The position numbers and the translations under genes are program-made. Positions 26,814 to 34,806 of a DNA stretch of 64,000 nucleotides are shown here, in pieces; within the stretch, counting starts at the first letter, position 1; the number at the start of each line of letters is the position of its first letter. Source of the DNA: Burkholderia sp. GAS332 (GTDB taxonomy: Bacteria > Pseudomonadota > Gammaproteobacteria > Burkholderiales > Burkholderiaceae); assembly GCA_900142905.1 (NCBI GenBank), contig FSRV01000002.1, positions 2,480,001 to 2,544,000 on the forward strand, written 5' to 3'. The notes under the pieces were generated by a model that saw only the letters and a list, made by a program, of their open reading frames with translations, made no database searches and was not told the origin of the DNA.

Positions 26814-28766
26814 GGGACCTGTCTAACCCGTGGTGCGCCGATACAGCCTCCCGATGCCGCGCACTATCCGCCCACCGTGGCTTTCTGAATCAAGCAGCGT
26901 ATGAGATCGTCAGGCTTCGTAGTACGCAAGTTCAGATCGGCGGCGATGGAGCGTGCGTTCCGTATGGACTACGCGCGTCGCTACGCGGGCCAACGCAGGC
27001 TGGCTGGCGCCGGCCTCATGTTGATATGGATCGTGTTTGTTGGGCGTGACTGGTGGCTTCTGAACACGCTTGATCCCGGCATTCTCCTCCACGTTGGCTA
27101 TGTGCGACTCGCAGGTGCTGTGGGTATGGCCCTGCCGTTATGGTTGATGTGGGGACCACGCGCCTTTGACGAACGCCGGTCCGTCAGATTACTTTGTGTC
27201 GTGATACTGAGTTGCTGGTTCGCCCAATTGGCGTTGATGAACGTTTACCCGGCGCGCCGGGTCTTCGAGGAAACTTTCCCCGAATATTTTCTTATCGTTT
27301 TCCTGATATTCACATCGTTCCGACTTCGTGCAATCACGGCAGCATGGTTAGTCGGCCTATGCGTTGTCACCTTCCGTCTTGCCATTTACCTCTGGCTACG
27401 GAGTAATGTTTCCACGCCGGGGTTTCACTGGGTGTCCTGGGTTTCCCGTGGGAATACGGTGTCTCTCATGTATCTCGCCGGCATTGTCGTCTGCATTCAG
27501 TTTGAACTCGCCGCCCGGCGCGAATTTGTGTTCCGGCGGACGTTGCGCGCAGCCAAGGCACGCGTCGACGCCGCTTCCCGCGTAGTCAAGCAACAAAATG
27601 AACGCATGAGAGAAGTCGTCAGAGAGAAGGAGCGGTTCTTTTCATCGGCCTACCACGACATCCAGCAGCCTCTCGCCGCGATTAACCTGTTCATCCGCAG
27701 CGCGCGGATAAAGCTCGAAGGTGAACACGCCGCAAGCCATGATCTCGACGTCATCGAAGAAACGGCACGTGAGCTCCTCGACATGTTCAAGGATATTCAG
27801 GACTATAGCGAATTAGGCTCATACGTCCCGCACCCGGCGCCAATCGATACGCGGACCGTGCTGATGGAGGTCTTCGAGCAATACCGCGAGCCGGCAAGGT
27901 CGCGAGGCATCGAATTCAGAATCAGCGAGCGTCGGCACCACCCTCCCCCCATTGAAAGCGACCGCTCCCTGTTCAAGCGGGCATTGTCCAATCTTGTATC
28001 GAATGCAATCAAGAACACCTCCGCGGGGGGCGTCGTCATCGGCTGGGTGCTGATTGGGGAACGGCTTCGCATTGACGTATGGGACACGGGCATCGGCATC
28101 TCGCCCGTGCATCGGGATGCGATATTCGCCGAGTACTACCAGATTAACAATCCTGGCCGCGACCGGTCGAAAGGCCTTGGACTGGGGTTGTCTATCGTCA
28201 ATCGGGTTGTCGGCATTCTGCCGAAGCACAGCATGCGTTTCTGGTCGGTCGAAGGGCGCGGGTCACGCTTTTCTCTGTACGCTCCGATATCGGAAATGAC
28301 ACCTGTCATCGAGACGGAGAATCGAAAGGACGGCGCGTGCACGTCCGTCCTTGAGGGCAGATACATCCTGCTTTGCGACGACGAACCGACCGTTCTCGAA
28401 GGTCTGCGCCGATTATTCCTCAGTGCCGGCGCACTGGTGGATACCGCCGGGTCAATGGCGGGATTCGAAGCGATTCTTGCCGATGAAGGCCGCGCACCCG
28501 ACATCATTGTCACCGATATCCGGCTACGGGACGGCCCGAACGGCATCGAGGTCGCCGAACGGATCAGACAGCATTTCGCCTGGGCAGGCGTGCTTCCCGT
28601 CGCGTTCATCACCGGCGAACTGGTTTCCCCTCGCGCACTTCGCGATTTCGCCGAGCCGTTCGTGCTGTTGCGGAAGTCTTCCGCGCCGGAAAACACGCTC
28701 GCTGAAGTCAGTCGCTTCGTTGCCGCCCACCCGCCGACAGATGTCGATCATGCGTCGGATCCGTGA
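26814..28766 (+). repeat. tandem duplication, copy 2
   Basis: Second copy of the ~1950-bp unit, including an 87-base leader similar to the 91-base leader of copy 1 (shared GGGACCTGTCTAACCCG, GTGCGCCGATACAGCCTC and GCGCACTATCCGCC). The sequence just after the copy-2 stop (GGATCCGTGACTGGGGGGAC) also resembles that after copy 1. Confidence 0.9.
26901..28766 (+). CDS. hybrid sensor histidine kinase, copy 2
   Basis: A 621-aa paralogue of the preceding kinase with the same domain order and every catalytic motif intact (AYHDIQQPL, NAIKNTS, DVWDTGIGIS, SKGLGLGLSIV, CDDEP, VTDIRLRDG, LLRKSS). The cytoplasmic domains are nearly identical to copy 1. Residues about 157-185 are almost unrelated: FRLAIYLWLRSNVSTPGFHW replaces YHLIELLQYFWGTSAPWYHW. 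That segment lies between the last membrane helices and probably forms part of the sensor. The 3' end overlaps the convergent response-regulator gene by 59 bases. Confidence 0.92.
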   Translation: MRSSGFVVRKFRSAAMERAFRMDYARRYAGQRRLAGAGLMLIWIVFVGRDWWLLNTLDPGILLHVGYVRLAGAVGMALPLWLMWGPRAFDERRSVRLLCVVILSCWFAQLALMNVYPARRVFEETFPEYFLIVFLIFTSFRLRAITAAWLVGLCVVTFRLAIYLWLRSNVSTPGFHWVSWVSRGNTVSLMYLAGIVVCIQFELAARREFVFRRTLRAAKARVDAASRVVKQQNERMREVVREKERFFSSAYHDIQQPLAAINLFIRSARIKLEGEHAASHDLDVIEETARELLDMFKDIQDYSELGSYVPHPAPIDTRTVLMEVFEQYREPARSRGIEFRISERRHHPPPIESDRSLFKRALSNLVSNAIKNTSAGGVVIGWVLIGERLRIDVWDTGIGISPVHRDAIFAEYYQINNPGRDRSKGLGLGLSIVNRVVGILPKHSMRFWSVEGRGSRFSLYAPISEMTPVIETENRKDGACTSVLEGRYILLCDDEPTVLEGLRRLFLSAGALVDTAGSMAGFEAILADEGRAPDIIVTDIRLRDGPNGIEVAERIRQHFAWAGVLPVAFITGELVSPRALRDFAEPFVLLRKSSAPENTLAEVSRFVAAHPPTDVDHASDP

Positions 28767-29457
28767 CTGGGGGGACACCGAGCTTGATCCCGCTATCCGC
28801 CAGCATGACGATGAGTTCCGTGCGACGTCGTACATTGAAATGGGCGAGCAGATGACTGACGTATTTCCGTACCGTTACGTCCTCGAGCCCCATTTTTAGG
28901 GCAATCGCCTTGGAGGGCAGTCCGCGCACCAGCCACGCCAACGTTTCGAACTCTCTTTGCGTGAGTCCCAGCCCGGACGCGTTGCTGATTTCCGAATCAC
29001 CGCCCGGCTGCGCTTTCCCGGGTTCATTTGCAGGAGTCTCGTCCGTGCCCATTTCGCGCCTGAGCCTCGCGATACTGGCGGCAGGCAGGAACACGCCCCC
29101 GGCAAGCGCCGCGCTTATCGCAGCATGAAGCGCTTCAGGCGGCGACGATTTGGGTACATATCCCATGGCGCGAAGTTCGATGCACCGACTGATGGTTTCC
29201 ACGCTCTCGTCGGCCGATATCACAATCACCGGTAACGACGGTCTGGACTCCTTCAATTCGGCAAGCGCGTCGCAACCGTGGCCGTCGGGGAGGTCGAGAT
29301 CGAGAAAAACGAGGTTCAAGTGCTCGCCAAGCGCATGAGTCACGCCTTGCGACAACGTACTCGCGTGCAGCAACTCGATGTTCGGAAAGAGCTCTCCCAG
29401 CAAAAGCGCCAATCCGGCTCTGAACAGCTCGTGGTCATCGACGATCAGTACGCGCAT
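28708..29457 (-). CDS. NarL/FixJ-type response regulator
   Basis: A 249-aa regulator starting at 29457 with GGGAG eight bases upstream. The receiver (residues 1-120) has VDDHELFRAG, the phosphoacceptor Asp in LVFLDLDLPDG, and the conserved Ser and Lys (VISAD, YVPKSS). A ~45-residue Pro/Gly linker leads to a LuxR-type helix-turn-helix (LTQREFETLAWLVRGLPSKAIALKMGLEDVTVRKYVSHLLAHF, about 170-215). A C-terminal tail of about 25 residues is encoded over the end of the facing kinase gene. Phosphotransfer from the adjacent kinases is plausible but not shown. Confidence 0.92.
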   Translation of the reverse strand: MRVLIVDDHELFRAGLALLLGELFPNIELLHASTLSQGVTHALGEHLNLVFLDLDLPDGHGCDALAELKESRPSLPVIVISADESVETISRCIELRAMGYVPKSSPPEALHAAISAALAGGVFLPAASIARLRREMGTDETPANEPGKAQPGGDSEISNASGLGLTQREFETLAWLVRGLPSKAIALKMGLEDVTVRKYVSHLLAHFNVRRRTELIVMLADSGIKLGVPPVTDPTHDRHLSAGGRQRSD

Positions 29458-29676
29458 TCCATCGTCTCCCTGGACCGCTTTCGCGGCGAGCTGCAATTGA
29501 ATATCGGACGATGGCTATATGCGTAGCAATCGCCCGATATGGTCAGATCAGATAGTACACAGTGGCGGCTGAGCGATATGGGGTCGCCTCAAAAGTGGCG
29601 GTTTTCGCCCATCATTAGACGAATCAGGCGTACCGGAATGGCGACCGGGCTTGCTCCACGGGGGTGTTTAGGCGGA

Positions 29677-29696
29677 TACTGTATATCTATACAGTA
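29677..29696. promoter_or_regulatory. LexA (SOS) box
   Basis: TACTGTATATCTATACAGTA differs by one base from the E. coli consensus TACTGTATATATATACAGTA and keeps both CTG and CAG arms. It lies 53 bases upstream of the uracil-DNA glycosylase gene. Confidence 0.9.
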
Positions 29697-29749
29697 CTTT
29701 AGCCGTACGGATTGGCACACCACACTGCGTCCATCCACGGCGCGTCCGC

Positions 29750-31171
29750 ATGAAACGCATTCCGATCGAACCGTCTTTCGCCGTATGGCGGCGCGCCGCG
29801 CGGGCGCTGCTGCGACAAGGTGTCGAGCCGTCGCAGATCGATTGGGTTGAGTCCGAAGGTGAAGCCGAAGGCGAAGCATCGGTCAGCGGTGATGCCGTTG
29901 CTCTCGCCGCGCCCGCGATTCCCCGTGAACTCCTCTTCCGGCTGAAAACGGCTGCCTGCTTCCGCGCGCCGGACCGCTGGGCGCTGCTATACCGCATCCT
30001 GTGGCGCTGGACCCACGGCGAACGCCACGTCCTCGCCCTGAACGACCCCGACGGCGCATTGCTCGATCAACGCATCCAGGCGGTCGAACACGAAACCGAC
30101 GACCTGCAGATACTCACGCTGTTCAGACGGCGCGATCCCTCGATGGGTCTGCCGGAGTTCGTCGGCTGGTACGAGCCCCGCCACGACCTGCTGGAGCGCG
30201 CCGCCGCGCGCTTCGCCGGGCGCATGGGCGATTCCACGTGGATGCTGGCCACGCCGCACGGCGCGGCGTTCTGGAACGGCATGCTGCTGCGCATCGGCCG
30301 GCCGGCAGCGGAGGAACACGAGCAAGCCGCGCACGCTTTACCGGAAAGCGCCATGACCGGCGAAGCGATCACCAGCACGCCCACCGAAGCGCTCTGGCTC
30401 GCGTACTACGCCAGCGCTTTCAATGGCGAGCCGTCGCCCGTGCCGCTGCGCTACTGGAGAATGCCGCCCGCGGGTCCACCGTTGCCCGCGCGGCTCGCAC
30501 GCGAGCGCAGCCGTCTCGGCGCGCAAAGCGCTCCCGTCACCGTCCCACCCACGCCGCCCGTCGAGTATTCGGCGATGACACCGCCCTTGCAGGAACCCAC
30601 TGGCCCGCTCGCCACCTGCCGGCGCTGCGCGTTATGGCGCAACGCGAAACAGGCGGTTGCGGGTGCCGGGCCCGCCCATGCGGCGATCATGGTGGTCGGC
30701 GAACAGCCCGGCGAGGACGAGAACCAGCAAGGCGAGCCCTTCACCGGCCCGGCCGGTCGACTGCTGGACACCGTGCTTGCGCGCGCCGGTCTGAAGCGGG
30801 AGGCGCTGTATCTGACTTATGCCGTCAAGCATTACAAATGGGAAACGCTCGACGAACAGCGCGTCCATCGCACCCCCGTGCGGCGCGAAGTCGAGGCTTG
30901 CCAGTACTGGCTGGAAAAAGAACTGACGTGGGTCACGCCACGCGTGGTCGTCACACTGGGCGCCACCGCGCTGAAAGCGCTGGCCGGCGCGCACGTCAAT
31001 CTGTCGGAGTACCTCGGTCAAACCATCGCCCTCGACGGGCGCCTGATCGTACCCGCCTGGCATCCGTCGTATGCGCTAAGAACGGCCGACGCCAGGTTGC
31101 GCGACGACATCGTAGCGACCATTGCGACGGCGTTCAGCCGCGCAGCGGCGCTGGCGGCCGGCGGCGCGTAG
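29750..31171 (+). CDS. UdgX-family uracil-DNA glycosylase fused to DUF4130
   Basis: A 473-aa two-part protein. Residues 1 to about 250 resemble DUF4130 (SFAVWRRAARALL ... FGRM-like helices, FWNGMLLR). Residues about 285-470 form a family-4-like uracil-DNA glycosylase domain: CRRCALWRNAKQ (Fe-S Cys), GEQPGEDENQQGEPFTGPAGRLLD, and a final HPSYALR loop. An R-loop EQRVHRTP aligns with the KRRIH insertion of UdgX, whose His binds covalently to the abasic site. UdgX proteins excise uracil and stay cross-linked to the DNA. A near-consensus LexA box lies just upstream, so DNA damage should induce it. The frequent radical-SAM partner is not adjacent. Confidence 0.9.
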   Translation: MKRIPIEPSFAVWRRAARALLRQGVEPSQIDWVESEGEAEGEASVSGDAVALAAPAIPRELLFRLKTAACFRAPDRWALLYRILWRWTHGERHVLALNDPDGALLDQRIQAVEHETDDLQILTLFRRRDPSMGLPEFVGWYEPRHDLLERAAARFAGRMGDSTWMLATPHGAAFWNGMLLRIGRPAAEEHEQAAHALPESAMTGEAITSTPTEALWLAYYASAFNGEPSPVPLRYWRMPPAGPPLPARLARERSRLGAQSAPVTVPPTPPVEYSAMTPPLQEPTGPLATCRRCALWRNAKQAVAGAGPAHAAIMVVGEQPGEDENQQGEPFTGPAGRLLDTVLARAGLKREALYLTYAVKHYKWETLDEQRVHRTPVRREVEACQYWLEKELTWVTPRVVVTLGATALKALAGAHVNLSEYLGQTIALDGRLIVPAWHPSYALRTADARLRDDIVATIATAFSRAAALAAGGA

Positions 31172-31507
31172 CCAGCAGGAGCAAAAGCGTCACCGCTCAC
31201 GAGTGAGCGATTAATCAGGCTAACCGCTCATATCCGAGTGGTGACGAGTGCGCGATGCACGCCCGGCAGCACGCCGGCCAAAGGTGAGAAAGTTCGGGAT
31301 AGGCCAAATGCATAGCGGTGAGCTTCTGCGGGAAGCCACAGCAGCATCCGCCCACCCAGGCATACGGTTTGCGTCGATCAAAACGGTTACACAAGCCGCG
31401 CCAATTCCGCCTAAGCTGATGTGACGCCGCCAATCCTGCAAGATTGTCTCGCGCAATATTGAAGCTTCGAAGGCGGCCCCGAGCGTTTCGAAACCACCCC
31501 ACGCCCT
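31172..31507. other. intergenic region with small hairpin
   Basis: About 336 bases. CGCTCA-CGAG-TGAGCG (31194-31209) forms a compact hairpin shortly after the glycosylase gene but lacks a T-run, so it is at best a weak terminator. Nothing else was recognised. Confidence 0.45.
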
Positions 31508-32212
31508 ATGAGCGAAACCAGCCCACGCCTTTTCATCGTCTCGCCCCATTTCGACGACGCCGTCTTCAGTTGCGGCGCATTACTCGCCGCCCATCCTGAC
31601 GCCGCAGTCTGCACGGTATTTGCCGCGCCGCCCGAGCAGGAGATGCATACCGAATGGGATAAAAAATCGGGTTTCACGAGTGCCCATCAGGCCATCCACG
31701 CCCGCACGGTCGAAGACAACCTCGCGCTCGAGGTGCTCGACGCGATTCCGCTGCGCATGCCGTTTCGCGACAGCCAATACCTGGACTCGCCGTCGATCGC
31801 CAGATTGGCGGCGGCGCTTGAAGAGACCATCTACCGCACGACCGCGAACACGCTGCTGATGCCGCTCGGGCTGGATCACGACGATCACGTACGCGTGTTC
31901 GAAGCCTGCTGCGAAATCCTGCCGCGCCTGTCGCATCTCACGTGGTTCGCTTACGAGGACGCCATTCACCGCCGCACGCCGGGTGTCGTCGAGGCGCGGC
32001 TCGCCGACCTCGCGCAACGCGGCATCGTTGCGACACCGGCCTATCCGAGCGCGGGTCATACGATTGACCTCCCGCGCCGCACGCAGCTCAAACGCGAAGC
32101 GGTCAACGCCTACGAAAGCCAGCTGCGCGCGTTCGGCGCGGGCGACTACGACGATGTTTTCGCTGCCGAGCGTTACTGGCAATTGAGCGTGGGCCGCCGC
32201 GCGAAGAAGTAA
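31508..32212 (+). CDS. PIG-L family deacetylase
   Basis: A 234-aa LmbE/PIG-L-like zinc deacetylase. The N-terminal metal motif is SPHFDDAVFSCG (consensus PHPDD), and the distal His lies in LGLDHDDHVRVFEA. Family members remove acetyl groups from N-acetylglucosamine in glycolipids, mycothiol or antibiotics. Here the second position of the motif is Phe rather than Pro, still compatible with activity. The substrate is unknown. No sugar-modification partner lies next to it. Confidence 0.85.
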   Translation: MSETSPRLFIVSPHFDDAVFSCGALLAAHPDAAVCTVFAAPPEQEMHTEWDKKSGFTSAHQAIHARTVEDNLALEVLDAIPLRMPFRDSQYLDSPSIARLAAALEETIYRTTANTLLMPLGLDHDDHVRVFEACCEILPRLSHLTWFAYEDAIHRRTPGVVEARLADLAQRGIVATPAYPSAGHTIDLPRRTQLKREAVNAYESQLRAFGAGDYDDVFAAERYWQLSVGRRAKK

Positions 32213-32353
32213 GGGTCGCGCCGCGTGCTGGATCGTCTACGCTTGAAGGAAACGGACGGCGTTTATGCGCATTCGACCGGGCGTATCGCCCGCGCCTCGC
32301 CCCGCTTTTTAGCCCGCTTTTGAGCCCTATTCCTGACTCAAAGAGGTAACGCA

Positions 32354-32506
32354 ATGAGCTACGACATGCATACCAGCCCGATTCCCGACCCGAATGCCGA
32401 TCCGAACCGGGACCCGGAAGCCGATCCGCTCGTGCCGCCGTCGCCCGGTCATCACACCGAGGAGCCGCAGCGGCCCGATGGGCCGCCGGACAAAGACCCG
32501 GTGTGA
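32354..32506 (+). CDS. 50-aa Pro/Asp-rich small protein
   Basis: A 50-codon frame with GAGG seven bases before the ATG. The product is extremely rich in Pro, Asp and Glu (PIPDPNADPNRDPEADPLVPPSP and so on), hydrophilic and probably disordered, without signal peptide or Cys. The good ribosome-binding site and biased composition support translation. No family or function was recognised. Confidence 0.5.
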   Translation: MSYDMHTSPIPDPNADPNRDPEADPLVPPSPGHHTEEPQRPDGPPDKDPV

Positions 32507-32560
32507 CGCCCGAGCGGTTGTCTCCGGATGCGTCAATGGACGCGTGACTGAGCGCGTGCT

Positions 32561-33628
32561 TTAGCGTGTCAGCTCGGTAAAGCCTTGCAGGAGACGGTCG
32601 ATGTCGGCGGCGTGGATGTTGCCCATCGTCGAGATACGGAACAGCTCGGCCGACAAGCCGCCCTGACCCGCATAAATGACGAAACCGCGCGCCTTCAGCG
32701 CGTCGTGCAGTTGCGGATACGCCACGCTGTCCGGCAAGCGATACGCGCGCAGCACCACCGACGACTGCTCCGGCGGCAACACACTGCCGATGCCCCGCTC
32801 AGCCAGACCCGCACGAGCCTGCTCGGCAAGCGCTGCGTAACGCGCGTGGCGCGCTTGCCAACCGCCTTCGTCGGCGAGTTCGCGCAGCGCTTCGACCAGC
32901 GCGTAGTACGCATGGACCGACGGCGTGAACGGCGTATTGCGCTGGTCCTGCAAACGCGCGAGGCGCCCGAGGTCCAGGTAATACGTGCGGCTCGCCGCCT
33001 GCGCGAGCGCCGCGCGCCGCACCAGCACGAAGGACGCGCCCGGCACGCCGTGCAAACACTTGTTCGCGGTCGCCGCGACGGCGTCGAGACTGGCGTCGGC
33101 GAAATCGATCGCTTCCGCGCCGAAGCTGCTGACGCCATCCACCAGCAGACGCAGGCCGCGTTCGCGGCACAGCGCGCCGAGCGCCTGCAGATCGTTCAGG
33201 CGCCCCGTCGTCGTTTCGTGATGAATCACGGCGACGTGCGTGAACGCTTTGTCCGCGTCGAGGCGTTCGGTGATCTTCGCGAGATCCGGCGCCTGCATCC
33301 AGTCGTGCTTCAGCGACGCGTGCGCGATGCCGTATTGCGTGGCGATCTGCGAAATACGCTCACCGTACACACCGTTTTCCACGACCAGCAGCTTGCCGTT
33401 CTGCGGAACCAGCGCGGCGGTCATGCTTTCAACCGCGGCCGTGCCCGAGCCGGTCATCAAGACCGCTTGCCATTCGCCTGCGTCGAGGCCGTAAAGATCG
33501 ACCAGACGTGTGCGCGCCTCTTCCTGCAAGTCGAAAAACTCGCTTTCGCGGTGGCACAGATCCGTTTGCAACAGGCTGTTGCGGACGCGTTCGGTGAGCG
33601 TCACCGGGCCGGGATTGAGCAGCAACAT
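32561..33628 (-). CDS. phnW: 2-aminoethylphosphonate-pyruvate transaminase
   Basis: A 355-aa class V PLP aminotransferase. It opens LLLNPGPVTLTERVRNSL and has HRESEF, the cofactor-binding TGSGTAAVES, the PLP Asp in LLVDGVSSFG, and the Schiff-base Lys in TANKCLHGVPG, all typical of PhnW. PhnW interconverts phosphonoacetaldehyde and 2-aminoethylphosphonate with alanine/pyruvate. Its place behind PEP mutase and phosphonopyruvate decarboxylase shows it runs in the biosynthetic direction here, not in AEP breakdown. It starts 11 bases after the decarboxylase stop and is last in the operon. Confidence 0.93.
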   Translation of the reverse strand: MLLLNPGPVTLTERVRNSLLQTDLCHRESEFFDLQEEARTRLVDLYGLDAGEWQAVLMTGSGTAAVESMTAALVPQNGKLLVVENGVYGERISQIATQYGIAHASLKHDWMQAPDLAKITERLDADKAFTHVAVIHHETTTGRLNDLQALGALCRERGLRLLVDGVSSFGAEAIDFADASLDAVAATANKCLHGVPGASFVLVRRAALAQAASRTYYLDLGRLARLQDQRNTPFTPSVHAYYALVEALRELADEGGWQARHARYAALAEQARAGLAERGIGSVLPPEQSSVVLRAYRLPDSVAYPQLHDALKARGFVIYAGQGGLSAELFRISTMGNIHAADIDRLLQGFTELTR

Positions 33629-33639
33629 TAACGCACTCC

Positions 33640-34806
33640 TTAAGCGGCGCCGATGTGGCGCATCAGGCGCGTTTTCACATCGGGCGGGGTGATAGTGGGA
33701 CGCGGCAGGCCATCAGGCGTACCGCGGCGAATCGCCAGGCGCGCGAAGCGCGGGCCATGGGGCGACGGCGCTGTTTCGAACAGTTCATCGATTACGCTGA
33801 TGTCGTCGCTTTCAAGCGCCGATGCATAGCCGCAAGCCGCGGCGACACCCGCGAACGACACCTGCGACGACACCGTCGCCTGACCACCGGTCGAGTCGTG
33901 TGCGCCGTTATCGAGCAGCACATGCGTGAGATTCGACGGACCATACGCGCCGAGCGTTGCGAATGCGCCCATGCGCATCAGCGCGGCGCCGTCGCCGTCG
34001 AGCGCGACCACGTGCAGATCGGGACGCGCGAGCGCGAGACCCAACGCGAACGGCGTCACGCAACCCATCGAGCCGACCATGTACAACTGGTTGGAACGGT
34101 CGTCGATGGCATAGAGTTCGCGGCCGCAAAATCCGGTCGACGCGAGCACCACCGTCGATTCGAGCGGAGTGCGCGCGACGACTTTCTGCAACGCATCGTG
34201 ACGTGAAGCCAACTCATTCGCTGCGACGTTTTTGAATTGCGAACGGGGCGCCACCGGCACACGACGCGGGCCTGCGTGGCCCTCTTTCAACTCGTACGGC
34301 GCCACGCTGCCCTTTTGCATCACGAGCGCGTACGGGCGGCCGGTTTCATCCATATGGGCAATGGCGCGATCCAGCGCCGGGCCGATCGCGTCAGCCTCGG
34401 TCGGGAAGGTCTCCCATGGAATTTCCATCGTATCGAGCATCGCGGGCGTGACTGGGCCCATCAGCGCGTGCTGCGGTTCGTCCGCGACGCCGGGTTGCCC
34501 ACGCCACGTCACGATCAGCAATTGCGGCAGACGGAAGGTCCATGTGAGCGAGGTCAACGGGCTCACCGCATTGCCGAGGCCGGAGTTCTGCATCATCGTG
34601 ATGCCGCGCCGGCCGTTCTGCGCGCCGAGCGTGACGCCCGCGATCAACGCAACGGCATCGCCTTCATTGGCCGCCGAGACGTAATGCAGCGATTCGTCCT
34701 GCAACACGTAGTTGATGAACGGTGTCAGATACGAGCATGGCACGCCGGCATACCAGTCGAAGCCGCGTTCGCGCGCCGCCTCGACAAACTGTGCTGCCTC
34801 GATCAT
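33640..34806 (-). CDS. ppd: phosphonopyruvate decarboxylase
   Basis: A 388-aa thiamine-diphosphate enzyme. The N-terminal half has [16 protein letters not shown] and [14 protein letters not shown], with the catalytic Glu. The C-terminal half has the ThDP/Mg motif [12 protein letters not shown]...[13 protein letters not shown]. Ppd decarboxylates phosphonopyruvate to phosphonoacetaldehyde, which makes the unfavourable PEP mutase step irreversible. The ATG at 34806 overlaps the PEP-mutase stop by four bases (ATGA), deciding the start and showing translational coupling. Confidence 0.93.
   Translation of the reverse strand: MIEAAQFVEAARERGFDWYAGVPCSYLTPFINYVLQDESLHYVSAANEGDAVALIAGVTLGAQNGRRGITMMQNSGLGNAVSPLTSLTWTFRLPQLLIVTWRGQPGVADEPQHALMGPVTPAMLDTMEIPWETFPTEADAIGPALDRAIAHMDETGRPYALVMQKGSVAPYELKEGHAGPRRVPVAPRSQFKNVAANELASRHDALQKVVARTPLESTVVLASTGFCGRELYAIDDRSNQLYMVGSMGCVTPFALGLALARPDLHVVALDGDGAALMRMGAFATLGAYGPSNLTHVLLDNGAHDSTGGQATVSSQVSFAGVAAACGYASALESDDISVIDELFETAPSPHGPRFARLAIRRGTPDGLPRPTITPPDVKTRLMRHIGAA

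Noticed and set aside
28767..28800. Third copy of the kinase duplication unit
   Set aside because: Only about 20 bases after the stop resemble the junction sequence; the rest is the response-regulator gene.
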